Assembly: GCF_000177675.1 (NCBI RefSeq)
Contig: NZ_ADGX01000075.1
Span: 1 to 42,078 of the forward strand
Direction: 5' to 3'
Source of the DNA: Parafrankia sp. EUN1f
GTDB lineage: Bacteria; Actinomycetota; Actinomycetes; Frankiales; Frankiaceae
DNA length: 42,078 nt
This document shows positions 17,053 to 25,515 of the stretch, in pieces. A program made the translations under genes and the position numbers. Every line of letters begins with the position of its first letter. Within the stretch, counting starts at the first letter, position 1. The notes beneath the pieces were generated by a model that saw only the letters and a program-made list of their open reading frames with translations, was not told the DNA's origin and made no database searches.

Positions 17053-18050
17053 GCCCCACCCGCGTCGCGCCGGCGGAGCCGTCGACGACGACCAGGACCA
17101 CAACCGAGACAACGACTGAGACGACGACCGAGACGACGACCGAGACGACGGCCGCTCAGATCTCGGCTCCCGTCCTGACTGCCCTGAGGTCCACCGGGCT
17201 GGCCGAGTCGGTGGTCTTCGACGTGATCCGCCGAGCACTGAACGAGGACCTTCCGGGGCCCGACGGCGAGGATGCCACGTCGGCCGCGACCGTGGATGCG
17301 GCGCTGACGAGCCATGGCTCGGTGGTGTCCCGCGCCGACGGCGTGGTCGCGGGGGTGCCGGTCGCCGCCGCGGTGTTCGAGCTCCTTCTCGGTCCGGCCG
17401 TCACCGTGACGCCGGTGATCGCCGATGGTGACCGGGTGGCCCCGGGCACGGCGGTGCTGCAGGTCAGTGGGCCGGTGCGTGGTCTTCTCACCGCCGAGCG
17501 AACGGCGCTGAACCTGCTCTGCCATCTCTCCGGCGTGGCCACGGCGACCCGGCGATGGGTGGACGCGGTCGCCGGCACGGGCGCGGTCGTGCGGGACACC
17601 CGCAAGACGCTCCCGGGCCTGCGGGCTTTGGAGAAGTACGCGGTGCGCTGCGGCGGCGGCAGCAACCACCGGATGTCGCTGACCGACGCCGCGCTGGTCA
17701 AGGACAACCATGTGATCGCGGCCGGCGGGGTGGCGGCGGCCTTCGCGGCCGTGCGCGCCCGCTTCCCGCACCTGGCCGTCGAGGTGGAGTGCGACACCGT
17801 GGAGCAGGTGTCCGAGGCAGTGGGCGCCGGGGCCGACCTGATCCTCTGCGACAACATGTCACTGGACGATCTTCGTGCGTCGGTGGCCATCGCCCGGCCC
17901 GCGGGCGTCCTGCTGGAGGCAAGTGGCGGGCTGACCCTGGACGTCGCCGCCGCGGTCGCCTCGACCGGCGTGAACTACCTGGCCGTCGGTGGTCTCACCC
18001 ACTCGGCGCCCGCCCTCGACCTCGGCTTCGACCTTGCGGTGGCCGGCTGA
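17049..18050 (+). CDS. nadC: Nicotinate-nucleotide pyrophosphorylase (carboxylating)
   Basis: 333 residues. It converts quinolinate and PRPP to nicotinate mononucleotide. The start ATG overlaps the nadB stop (ATGA). The first 40 residues include a repeat-encoded tract of TTTET units (about 14-35) absent from ordinary NadC. The enzyme follows: LNEDLPGPDGEDATSAATV, TAERTALNLLCHLSGVAT, RDTRKTLPGLRALEKYAV, GGGSNHRMSLTDAALVKDNH, VEVECDTVEQ, LEASGGLTLD and VNYLAVGGLTHS, all typical. It is translationally linked to nadB and coaX. Confidence 0.95.
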   Translation: MSPTRVAPAEPSTTTRTTTETTTETTTETTTETTAAQISAPVLTALRSTGLAESVVFDVIRRALNEDLPGPDGEDATSAATVDAALTSHGSVVSRADGVVAGVPVAAAVFELLLGPAVTVTPVIADGDRVAPGTAVLQVSGPVRGLLTAERTALNLLCHLSGVATATRRWVDAVAGTGAVVRDTRKTLPGLRALEKYAVRCGGGSNHRMSLTDAALVKDNHVIAAGGVAAAFAAVRARFPHLAVEVECDTVEQVSEAVGAGADLILCDNMSLDDLRASVAIARPAGVLLEASGGLTLDVAAAVASTGVNYLAVGGLTHSAPALDLGFDLAVAG

Positions 18051-18811
18051 TGCTGCTGACGATCGACGTTGGAAACACCAACACCGTCCTGGGCGTGTTC
18101 GACGGCGCCCAGCTCGCCAACTCCTGGCGGATCCGCACCGATCCCCATGCCACCGCGGACGAGATGGGGCTCCTTTACACCGGCCTGCTCGGCAGCCACC
18201 AGATCGACGGTGTCTCCGTGTGCTCGACGGTTCCGGCGGCGCTGCGCGAGATCCGCCGGATGGTGAGCCGCACCTACCGGGGCATCCCGACCGTCGTGGT
18301 CGAGCCGGGCACCCGCACCGGGGTGCCGATCCTCATCGACAACCCGAAGGAGGCGGGGGCCGACCGGATCATGAACACACTGGCCGCGCACCACCTCTAC
18401 GGCGGACCGGCGATCGTGGTCGACTTCGGGACGTCCACCAACCTCGACGTCGTTTCGGAACGCGGCGAGTTCCTGGGTGGCGCGCTCGCGCCCGGCATCG
18501 AGATCGCCCTGGACTCACTCGCCTCGCGGGCCGCCCAGCTCCGCAAGGTCGAGCTCACGACGCCACGTTCGGTGATCGGTAAGAGCACGGTCGAGGCACT
18601 CCAGTCGGGCATGATCTACGGGGCGGCCGGGCAGGTCGACGCGCTGGTCCGGCGCATCCGCGCCGAGCTGGGCGCCCCGGCGACCGCGATCGCCACCGGC
18701 GGGCTGGCCTCGCTGGTGCTCAAGGAGAGCGAAACCCTCGACAACCATGAGCCGCATCTGACCCTGATCGGCCTTAGGCTTGTCTTCGAGAAGAATGCGG
18801 AGACACGCTGA
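18050..18811 (+). CDS. coaX: Type III pantothenate kinase
   Basis: 253-residue ASKHA-fold kinase that phosphorylates pantothenate, the first step from pantothenate to CoA. Motifs are MLLTIDVGNTNTVLGVFDG (phosphate 1), NPKEAGADRIMNTLAA, VVDFGTSTNLDVVS (phosphate 2), GGALAPGIEIALDSLASRAAQL and the adenosine motif IATGGLASLV. ATG 18050 shares its A with the nadC TGA (TGATG). It closes a five-gene operon that pairs pantothenate synthesis (PanC, PanD) with its use and with NAD synthesis. A perfect hairpin follows 14 nt later. Confidence 0.95.
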   Translation: MLLTIDVGNTNTVLGVFDGAQLANSWRIRTDPHATADEMGLLYTGLLGSHQIDGVSVCSTVPAALREIRRMVSRTYRGIPTVVVEPGTRTGVPILIDNPKEAGADRIMNTLAAHHLYGGPAIVVDFGTSTNLDVVSERGEFLGGALAPGIEIALDSLASRAAQLRKVELTTPRSVIGKSTVEALQSGMIYGAAGQVDALVRRIRAELGAPATAIATGGLASLVLKESETLDNHEPHLTLIGLRLVFEKNAETR

Positions 18812-18825
18812 CGCCGCGCCGTCTC

Positions 18826-18859
18826 ACCGCGCGGTTCGGTGACCGGAGAACCGCGCGGT
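18826..18859. terminator. 12-bp hairpin closing the pan-nad-coaX operon
   Basis: ACCGCGCGGTTC (18826-18837) pairs perfectly with GAACCGCGCGGT (18848-18859) across a 10-nt loop, 14 nt after the coaX stop. There is no clear T-run. Confidence 0.7.
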
Positions 18860-18971
18860 TCACGCTTTCACCGCGGTGCGCTTATGCATCGCCGAGGGCG
18901 GTTTCGGTCGGTTCTCCGGCGTGTCGGGCGCGCAGCGGGTCGGAATTCCTCCGCCGGTCACGGGCGCGGGT

Positions 18972-18977
18972 TAGCCT
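18972..18977 (+). promoter_or_regulatory. Leaderless -10 element of the SGNH esterase gene
   Basis: TAGCCT (18972-18977), then 6 nt, then ATG 18984. No purine-rich ribosome site intervenes. Confidence 0.6.
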
Positions 18978-18983
18978 CTCTCC

Positions 18984-19940
18984 ATGCGGCGCAGAACGTG
19001 GGCGGTCTCACGAATCCCTGGTCCACGCGGGCAACGTGCATCCGGGCCGTCCCGATCTCTCCCGACCGGCCCGTTCGTCCGGCGCTCGCCGTTCACCTGG
19101 GCCGCATTCCTCGCGTCAAGCACACTGATCCTCCTCACCGCGGTGCCGGCCGCGACGGCCGGCGCGCAGCCCACCACGACGGGCGCGCTCACGATCGCCG
19201 CGCTTGGCGACTCCTACTCCTCCGGCGAGGGCTCGCCTCCGTTCCTTGCCGACGCGGGCAGCTGCCGCCGTAGCACCGGTGCCTGGCCACGGCTGCTCGC
19301 CACTCTTGACCCGCCGATCACCACAGTGCTGCACGCCGCCTGCGGTGGCGCGACGACGAAGGAGATCACCACGTCCCAGCGGGGCAACCCCTCCCAGCTC
19401 GACCAGTTGCGCGCGCTGCCGAAGGCCCCGAACGTGGTGACGATCACGATCGGCGGCAATGACGCCGGATTCGGCCGGGTCATCATGAGCTGTGTGCTCT
19501 GGAAGTGCTTCTGGGACGGTAACGACCGGCGGCGGCGGGACTACCTGCAGGACGAGCTTCCGGGAATTCTCGTCACCACCTACAAGGAAGTGAAGGCAGC
19601 GGCGCCGAACTCGCGGATCGTCGTCGTCGGATATCCCGACATCTTCCCTCGATCCCAGCGAAACAACACCTGCCGCTGGCTCGACAGCAGCGAGCGCAGG
19701 CAGCTCGTCGGCCTGAACAACACTCTCAATCGGACGATTCGTCGGGCCGCCAAGGATGCCGGCGTCGAGTTCATCTCCACCAGCAGATCCCTGCGCGACC
19801 ACGAGATGTGCACCAAGGACTCGTGGGTCAACCGGGTGGGCCTTCTCAGCGCGGACCGAGACCTGAGCGCTCACCCCACCCAGGAGGGGCAGCAGGCGCT
19901 GGCCCGGACGATCCACGACGCCCTCGTCGACAAACGCTGA
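18984..19940 (+). CDS. Secreted SGNH/GDSL esterase-lipase
   Basis: 318 residues. A long basic N-terminus leads to a hydrophobic segment (about 38-60) ending in small residues (ATAGAQ), a signal peptide or anchor. The hydrolase then shows block I IAALGDSYSSGEG with the nucleophile Ser (about 75), block III TITIGGNDAGFG with the oxyanion Asn, and a C-terminal SADRDLSAHPTQEGQ with the catalytic His. Paired cysteines (CRRS, CGG, CVLWKC, NTCRW, MC) suggest disulfides, as in secreted actinobacterial members. Likely acts on lipid or acyl esters outside the cell. It is monocistronic, with an apparent leaderless start. Confidence 0.88.
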   Translation: MRRRTWAVSRIPGPRGQRASGPSRSLPTGPFVRRSPFTWAAFLASSTLILLTAVPAATAGAQPTTTGALTIAALGDSYSSGEGSPPFLADAGSCRRSTGAWPRLLATLDPPITTVLHAACGGATTKEITTSQRGNPSQLDQLRALPKAPNVVTITIGGNDAGFGRVIMSCVLWKCFWDGNDRRRRDYLQDELPGILVTTYKEVKAAAPNSRIVVVGYPDIFPRSQRNNTCRWLDSSERRQLVGLNNTLNRTIRRAAKDAGVEFISTSRSLRDHEMCTKDSWVNRVGLLSADRDLSAHPTQEGQQALARTIHDALVDKR

Positions 19941-19999
19941 CCGATCAGTCGGCCGGTCAGTCGGCCGATCGGACGGCGGCTTGATCGGACAGCCACTGA

Positions 20000-20022
20000 C
20001 TGTCCAGCCGTTGGCTGGACAG
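20000..20022. terminator. 10-bp hairpin between convergent genes
   Basis: CTGTCCAGCC (20000-20009) and GGCTGGACAG (20013-20022) form a perfect stem with a 3-nt loop in the gap between the SGNH gene and the minus-strand flavoprotein gene. It is probably a bidirectional terminator. The preceding 50 bp contain overlapping GATCGGAC/GTCGGCCG repeats. Confidence 0.65.
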
Positions 20023-20045
20023 CAGCTGACAGACCAGCGGCGACG

Positions 20046-20591
20046 TCAACGCACCAGGTGCGGGTGTCGTCCGAGCTCGAGCAGCACCCGCTGGCTGTCC
20101 GCGCCTTCCCAGCCACCCGAGACCCGGTCGGCGTCCTGCGGCGTCCAGCGGTCCAGCATCCGCACACCGGCGGAACGCAGCGTCTGGCAGGACGTCGCAT
20201 AGGCGGGGTGGGCCGCCTGCGCGGCGGTGAGGCAGGGTGCGACGACGGCCGGCAGGCCGAGCCCCAGTGCCTCGGTCAGCAGACCCAGGACGAGCGTGTC
20301 CGCGATACCGGCGGCCCACTTGTTGATCGTGTTGAAGGTCGCCGGGACGACGGCGAAGGCGGTCGGTGGTGGAAGCACGTCCGGCTGCCCCGGCAGCTTG
20401 TAGTCGGTCCGGACGGGATGCCCACTGACCGCGGCCAGCGCCGGCAGGTCCAGCCATACCGCGGCACGCGACGTCGTCACGACGCACACGTCCCACCCGT
20501 CCTGCTGGGCCTGCGCCACGAACTCGGCGGCGGCGAGCGCGGGCGGTGCCGCGCAGACGACGTGGTAGAGCACACGCTGTGGTGACGTCAT
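20046..20591 (-). CDS. HFCD-family flavoprotein (phosphopantothenoylcysteine decarboxylase-like)
   Basis: 181-residue stand-alone flavoprotein with a Rossmann-like FMN fold. The N-terminus is VLYHVVCAAPPALAAAEFV, and the FMN/substrate motif is VVPATFNTINKWAAGIADTL (about 103-122), corresponding to the PASANT region of EpiD/Dfp/MrsD proteins. A cysteine-containing APCLTAAQAAHPAY block follows. It is too short to be bifunctional CoaBC, and lacks the synthetase half. Possible roles are oxidative decarboxylation of a cysteine-containing substrate or UbiX-like chemistry; the substrate is unknown. The 554-bp intergenic region upstream carries two iron boxes, the nearer 260 bp from its start. Confidence 0.8.
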   Translation of the reverse strand: MTSPQRVLYHVVCAAPPALAAAEFVAQAQQDGWDVCVVTTSRAAVWLDLPALAAVSGHPVRTDYKLPGQPDVLPPPTAFAVVPATFNTINKWAAGIADTLVLGLLTEALGLGLPAVVAPCLTAAQAAHPAYATSCQTLRSAGVRMLDRWTPQDADRVSGGWEGADSQRVLLELGRHPHLVR

Positions 20592-21122
20592 GGATACAAG
20601 TCTGGACTGTCAGCGACCAGGGCGGGGTCGAATCGACGTCCCGACGGCCAGGCCGACATCGGCGACTGGTTCGCGACACGCCGGCCACGGCGAACCGGGG
20701 GGCGGAGCAGACCGGGAAGAAGGTGGAATGCGCCCGTCAGCGCCGCCTGGAACCACCACAACCTGGACCGCAGCGACTCGTTCGCAGGAAGAAGTCTTGC
20801 GCCCGCGACTGTCACGCATCGGCTGCGCTGCACCACGAGCCGTCTCAAGATAAGGTTAGCCTCACTTCTTGATCTCGGGATGTGGAGTCAACACCGGGAC
20901 ACTCGGTTCCCGGAGTCGCCGCCCATATCGATCACTGTCGCCGGCTGTCGGGCAACCGACTCCACCAGGGGGTCAGGGCCAGAAGCCGGACCCCTGGGCA
21001 GGTTGTGACCATTTCCAACAAATCGGCCCGCGACCGGTGAATCCACAGGTCAGCGGGCTGCCAGCAACCAGGACACCTGGAGCGACCGCGACAGGTGGGC
21101 GACGCCGAGTTGACTGTCGAGT
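20592..21122. other. Intergenic region between flavoprotein and FhuF-like genes
   Basis: Apart from the iron box at 20851-20869 I see no supported gene. Two small frames touch the box: a minus-strand TTG frame (20588-20848, 86 residues, one hydrophobic stretch) and a plus-strand ATG frame from 20880 of 42 codons. Neither has a ribosome site or known domain. Confidence 0.5.
20851..20869. promoter_or_regulatory. IdeR/DtxR-type iron box (orphan)
   Basis: TAAGGTTAGCCTCACTTCT matches about 15 of 19 positions of the IdeR consensus TWAGGTTAGSCTAACCTWA, strongest in the left half. It is flanked by TCAAGA/TCTTGA inverted repeats (20845-20850 / 20867-20872). No confident gene starts next to it: fhuF is 277 bp to the right and the flavoprotein gene 260 bp to the left. 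Confidence 0.6.
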
Positions 21123-21141
21123 TGAAGTTAGGCTTACCTAA
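21123..21141 (+). promoter_or_regulatory. IdeR/DtxR-type iron box over the fhuF promoter
   Basis: TGAAGTTAGGCTTACCTAA matches about 16 of 19 positions of the IdeR consensus and ends 4 nt before ATG 21146. TTACCT within it (21134-21139) is 6 nt from the ATG, so the likely -10 of a leaderless transcript lies inside the repressor site. Iron-replete repression follows directly from this geometry. Confidence 0.75.
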
Positions 21142-21145
21142 CACC

Positions 21146-22108
21146 ATGTCTCACGCGCCGCCCCGCCACCCGCAGCACCTCTCCACGGGTACCTCTCGCC
21201 TGCCGGTCGACCTGGCGGTCCGTGCCACCAACCTGACCGGCCTCGAAACCACCCTGTGCACGGTGCGGGCGGCGCTGGACCACCGCCGGGCGATCGCCGG
21301 CCCGCCACCGTCGCCGGACGGCTGGATCCGGGCCGACGAGCTGCACGATCCCGCGAAGCTCGACGAGGCCCTCGCCGTCGTTCGCGATCACAACCAGGCG
21401 ACGGCGGAGGTCGCCGTCAGCTACTTCACCGCGTGGTACGCCGCCACCATCGTCGGCCCGGCCATCGCGATGTTCGTCCTGGCCCGGCGGGTGCCGGACC
21501 TTGCCCCCGCCGGGATCTCGGTGCACTGCCACGAGGGCGGATGGTGCGACAGCACGGCATTCCACCGCCCGCGGCTGGCGCTGCTGCGCTCCGATCCGGC
21601 GCTTGCCGATCACCTCGACCTGCTCGACGCGAAGGTGAGCGTCGACCTCGGCGGCACCGACCCGATCGAGGTGACGATGGTCGCGGCGGACGTCGACGCC
21701 CTGCGTGCGCAGCTTGTCGGCCAGATCATCGGCCACCTGGAACCGATGATCAACAGCCTCCGGTCACGCGCGCGGCTCGGGCTCGCGGCCCTGTGGGGAG
21801 CGGTGGCGTCCCAGTGCGGGCGGGCGTTTCTGCTCACCGAACGGGTGAGTGGTGATCCGCACATCGGGCGCCTGGAGGCGGACGCCTTCTTCGCCGACGC
21901 GGCGCCGACCCTGCGGGCCCGGCCGACGTGGCAGCAGTTCGTCCACCACGGTCGGACCTACACGGGTATGCGCCGCGGATCATGCTGCCTGGCGCATCGG
22001 CTGACCGAGGAGTTCTGCACCGCCTGCCCGTTCGTGGCGACGGACGAGCGTGAGCATCGGCTGCGGGAGTGGATCGACGCCCAGGGACCCGGCGGTCTGG
22101 CCGTCTGA
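21146..22108 (+). CDS. FhuF-like siderophore ferric reductase, [2Fe-2S]
   Basis: 320 residues, cytoplasmic. The diagnostic feature is the C-terminal cysteine cluster RGSCCLAHRLTEEFCTACPF (about 281-300): CC, nine residues by my count, then CxxC, close to the CCx10CxxC of E. coli FhuF that holds a [2Fe-2S] cluster. The preceding region (ALWGAVASQCGRAFLL) also resembles the family. Such proteins release iron from imported ferric siderophores by reduction. An in-frame upstream GTG (21095) would run through the iron box, so ATG 21146 is chosen; it has no ribosome site and probably a leaderless message. No siderophore transport genes are in the window. Confidence 0.82.
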   Translation: MSHAPPRHPQHLSTGTSRLPVDLAVRATNLTGLETTLCTVRAALDHRRAIAGPPPSPDGWIRADELHDPAKLDEALAVVRDHNQATAEVAVSYFTAWYAATIVGPAIAMFVLARRVPDLAPAGISVHCHEGGWCDSTAFHRPRLALLRSDPALADHLDLLDAKVSVDLGGTDPIEVTMVAADVDALRAQLVGQIIGHLEPMINSLRSRARLGLAALWGAVASQCGRAFLLTERVSGDPHIGRLEADAFFADAAPTLRARPTWQQFVHHGRTYTGMRRGSCCLAHRLTEEFCTACPFVATDEREHRLREWIDAQGPGGLAV

Positions 22109-22834
22109 GACGCCCGTCGCAGGGCAGGGGAACAGTGGAAGGAAGGCCGCACAAGCAGGAGCGGTGAGCCTTCTCCGTCTCACGGCCCTGGCCAGCCAAG
22201 CCGCGAGTCCGAGTCGACGACGGAAAAGGCTCAGTCACCGCGAGCAGCAGCCAGGCCAGTTATGAGGTGATCGCGATGAGCTGAGGCCAGCCGTGACAGG
22301 ACGTCGACGAGGGCCCAAGCCCCCCGCCTGCCTACGGGGCGTGCACGACCGGCGTGGGCCGCGGTCGGCGATGTCACAGAAGGTGGCACGACAATCAACG
22401 CCGGAAGGGAACCTGGCGACCACATTCGGCCAAATGTGATCCGTATCACACCCTCGACCCAGGCGCATACGTTACCGTCGGTAGTGCCGGCTTGGGCCGG
22501 TGACGGTTGGTCGCGGTCCGAACCGCTCCCACCGCCAGCACGGAGCATCGCGGCTCCGAGCGTGAATCTGATCATCATCGCCCGCCATCGAGCCCCACAC
22601 CGAGGTTGTCGGGGTAGACATGTCGTTCCGCTCTTGGCGGAACCACGTGACGGAATCATGCCTGGTCGGCCACGGTTGCCATGAACGTCTCCGCTGGTAG
22701 GCCGGCGATCCGGCCGCAGCGCCGTCCCCGACGAAGAGGGCGGTTCCGGCGGGTAGGTTTCTGTTCGATGCGTGAGGACATGCCTCGGCGGAGCTAGCAT
22801 GCGGATACCGGCTGTCGTGTGGTCGGTCGCAGCT
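22109..22834. other. About 725 bp upstream of clpC without a supported gene
   Basis: It contains a perfect CRP-like palindrome at 22435-22450, a TACGTT hexamer at 22468-22473, and a TAGCAT hexamer (22795-22800) that may be the clpC -10. Open frames at 22231-22800 (minus) and 22436-22684 (plus) show no domain or strong codon bias. A long 5' leader or small RNA is possible but not shown. Confidence 0.5.
22435..22450. promoter_or_regulatory. Perfect CRP/GlxR-like operator
   Basis: TGTGATCCGTATCACA is an exact TGTGA-N6-TCACA palindrome, the binding consensus of CRP-family regulators including the actinobacterial Crp/GlxR group. Its centre is about 29 bp before TACGTT (22468-22473), so it could act on a plus-strand promoter there. 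Confidence 0.65.
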
Positions 22835-22847
22835 CGAAGGAGCGCAC

Positions 22848-25352
22848 ATGTTCGAGAGGTTCACCGACCGGGCACGTCGGGTCGTCGTCCTGGCTCAGGA
22901 AGAAGCCAGGATGCTCAACCACAACTACATCGGGACCGAGCACATCCTGCTCGGCCTGATCCACGAGGGCGAGGGCGTCGCTGCTAAGGCCCTCGAGTCG
23001 CTCGGGATCTCGCTCGAGGGTGTGCGGTCGCAGGTCGAAGAGATCATCGGTCAGGGTCAGCAGGCGCCGAGCGGGCACATCCCGTTCACGCCCCGGGCCA
23101 AGAAGGTCCTTGAGCTGTCCCTGCGCGAGGCTCTGCAACTCGGCCACAACTACATCGGCACCGAGCACATCCTGCTCGGCCTCATCCGTGAGGGCGAGGG
23201 TGTCGCCGCCCAGGTGCTGGTCAAGCTCGGCGCGGACCTCAACCGGGTCCGCCAGCAGGTCATCCAGCTCCTGTCCGGCTACCAGGGCAAGGGCGACCCG
23301 GCCACCGCCGGCGCCCCGGCCGAGGGCACGCCGTCGACCTCGCTGGTCCTCGACCAGTTCGGCCGCAACCTCACCGCGGCCGCTCGTGAGTCCAAGCTCG
23401 ACCCGGTCATCGGGCGCGAGAAGGAGATCGAGCGCGTCATGCAGGTGCTGTCGCGCCGGACGAAGAACAACCCGGTCCTCATCGGCGAGCCCGGCGTCGG
23501 CAAGACGGCCGTCGTCGAGGGGCTGGCGCAGGCGATCGTCAAGGGCGAGGTGCCCGAGACCCTGAAGGACAAGCAGCTCTACACCCTCGACCTCGGCGCT
23601 CTAGTCGCCGGGTCCCGCTACCGCGGTGACTTCGAGGAGCGGCTGAAGAAGGTCCTCAAGGAGATCCGCACCCGCGGCGACATCATCCTGTTCATCGACG
23701 AGCTCCACACGCTCGTCGGCGCGGGTGCCGCCGAGGGCGCGATCGACGCCGCCTCCATCCTCAAGCCGATGCTGGCGCGCGGCGAGCTGCAGACGATCGG
23801 CGCGACCACCCTGGACGAGTACCGCAAGCACCTGGAGAAGGACGCCGCCCTGGAGCGGCGCTTCCAGCCCATCCAGGTCGCGGAGCCGTCGGTGGCGCAC
23901 ACCATCGAGATTCTCAAGGGCCTGCGCGACCGGTACGAGGCGCACCACCGCGTCTCGATCACCGACGCCGCCCTCGTGGCCGCGGCCTCCCTGGCCGACC
24001 GCTACATCTCCGACCGGTTCCTGCCGGACAAGGCGATCGACCTGATCGACGAGGCCGGGTCCCGGATGCGCATCCGCCGGATGACCGCTCCGCCGGACCT
24101 GCGCGAGTTCGACGAGCGCATCGCGAACGTCCGCCGGGACAAGGAGTCCGCGATCGACGCGCAGGACTTCGAGAAGGCCGCGTCGCTGCGCGACAAGGAG
24201 AAGACCCTGCTGGCCGAGAAGGCCAAGCGGGAGAAGGAGTGGAAGGCCGGCGACATGGACGTCGTCGCCGAGGTCGGCGACGAGGAGATCGCGGAGGTCC
24301 TCGCGATCTGGACCGGCATCCCGGTCTTCAAGCTCACCGAGGAGGAGACCGCCCGCCTCCTGCGCATGGAAGACGAGCTGCACAAGCGCGTCATCGGCCA
24401 GGAGCAGGCGATCAAGGCCGTCTCGCAGGCGATCCGGCGTACCCGCGCCGGCCTGAAGGACCCGAAGCGCCCCGGTGGCTCGTTCATCTTCGCCGGCCCG
24501 TCCGGTGTCGGTAAGACCGAGCTCTCGAAGACGCTGGCGGAGTTCCTCTTCGGCGACGAGGACGCGCTGATCCAGCTCGACATGTCCGAGTACATGGAGA
24601 AGCACACCGTCTCGCGGCTGGTGGGCTCCCCGCCCGGCTACGTCGGGTACGAGGAGGGTGGCCAGCTCACCGAGCGGGTCCGGCGCAAGCCGTTCTCCGT
24701 GGTCCTCTTCGACGAGGTCGAGAAGGCCCACCCGGACGTCTTCAACACGCTCCTGCAGATCCTGGAGGACGGTCGCCTGACCGACTCCCAGGGCCGGCTG
24801 GTCGACTTCAAGAACACCGTCCTGATCATGACGTCGAACCTGGGCACCCGGGACATCTCCAAGGGCCCCGGCATCGGCTTCGCGACCGGTCAGGGCGCGA
24901 TCGACTACGAGCGGATGAAGGCCAAGGTCCAGGACGAGCTCAAGCAGCACTTCCGGCCTGAGTTCCTGAACCGGATCGACGACATCATCGTCTTCCACCA
25001 GCTCTCCGAGGTCGAGATCATCCAGATCGTCGACCTCATGCTGGCCCGGGTCGACTCGCAGCTGAAGAACAAGGACATGGCGCTGGAGCTCACTCCCGCC
25101 GCCAAGGTCCTGCTCGCCAAGCGCGGTTACGACCCGGTGCTGGGCGCCCGGCCGCTGCGCCGGACGATCCAGCGGGAGATCGAGGACGTCCTGTCCGAGA
25201 AGATCCTCTACGGGACGCTGCGTCCCGGCGAGATCGTCGTCGGCGACGTCGAGGGCGAAGGCGAGGAGGCGAAGTTCGTCTTCCGCGGCGAGCCGAAGCC
25301 GAACTCGGTGCCGGACGCCCCGCCGATCGACCTGGCCAAGTCCAGCGAGTGA
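22848..25352 (+). CDS. clpC: ATP-dependent Clp protease ATPase subunit ClpC
   Basis: 834-residue Hsp100 unfoldase that feeds proteins to ClpP. The N-domain has two Clp-N repeats (about 1-75 and 76-150; [18 protein letters not shown] and [18 protein letters not shown]). AAA-1 has Walker [14 protein letters not shown] (about 214) and Walker [11 protein letters not shown]. The UVR segment (about 420-460, with [18 protein letters not shown]) marks it as ClpC rather than ClpA/B. AAA-2 has [12 protein letters not shown] (about 550) and [16 protein letters not shown], followed by the D2-small domain. ATG 22848 has GAAGGA 6 nt upstream. The adaptor-binding N-domain and Clp machinery usually serve protein quality control. 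It is monocistronic, closed by a strong hairpin. Confidence 0.97.
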   Translation: MFERFTDRARRVVVLAQEEARMLNHNYIGTEHILLGLIHEGEGVAAKALESLGISLEGVRSQVEEIIGQGQQAPSGHIPFTPRAKKVLELSLREALQLGHNYIGTEHILLGLIREGEGVAAQVLVKLGADLNRVRQQVIQLLSGYQGKGDPATAGAPAEGTPSTSLVLDQFGRNLTAAARESKLDPVIGREKEIERVMQVLSRRTKNNPVLIGEPGVGKTAVVEGLAQAIVKGEVPETLKDKQLYTLDLGALVAGSRYRGDFEERLKKVLKEIRTRGDIILFIDELHTLVGAGAAEGAIDAASILKPMLARGELQTIGATTLDEYRKHLEKDAALERRFQPIQVAEPSVAHTIEILKGLRDRYEAHHRVSITDAALVAAASLADRYISDRFLPDKAIDLIDEAGSRMRIRRMTAPPDLREFDERIANVRRDKESAIDAQDFEKAASLRDKEKTLLAEKAKREKEWKAGDMDVVAEVGDEEIAEVLAIWTGIPVFKLTEEETARLLRMEDELHKRVIGQEQAIKAVSQAIRRTRAGLKDPKRPGGSFIFAGPSGVGKTELSKTLAEFLFGDEDALIQLDMSEYMEKHTVSRLVGSPPGYVGYEEGGQLTERVRRKPFSVVLFDEVEKAHPDVFNTLLQILEDGRLTDSQGRLVDFKNTVLIMTSNLGTRDISKGPGIGFATGQGAIDYERMKAKVQDELKQHFRPEFLNRIDDIIVFHQLSEVEIIQIVDLMLARVDSQLKNKDMALELTPAAKVLLAKRGYDPVLGARPLRRTIQREIEDVLSEKILYGTLRPGEIVVGDVEGEGEEAKFVFRGEPKPNSVPDAPPIDLAKSSE

Positions 25353-25427
25353 CACTGTGTCGGTAGTGTGACCGATGGTTCCGGCCGGCGGTCACACTGG
25401 CCGGCGCACACCACCGCCAGACCTGTT

Positions 25428-25464
25428 CGAAGGGCGGTTGCGCGTCACGCGTAACCGCCCTTCG
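25428..25464. terminator. Strong hairpin after clpC
   Basis: CGAAGGGCGGTT (25428-25439) pairs perfectly with AACCGCCCTTCG (25453-25464), and the interior CGCGT/ACGCG extends the helix. It lies 76 nt after the clpC stop. It also shows that the downstream gene cannot sensibly start before about 25470. Confidence 0.8.
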
Positions 25465-25515
25465 GCATGTTCACCGCACACCGCACCGGCTCGCCATCGA
25501 CCCGCATCGGAAGTC

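Noticed and set aside
20588-20848. An 86-codon minus-strand TTG frame next to the orphan iron box
   Set aside because: There is no ribosome site, domain or codon bias. Mentioned only as a possible iron-regulated candidate.
23601-25355. A 584-codon minus-strand frame opposite clpC
   Set aside because: It is Leu/Asp/Val-rich mirror-codon sequence of a highly conserved gene, and no ribosome site or domain is seen.
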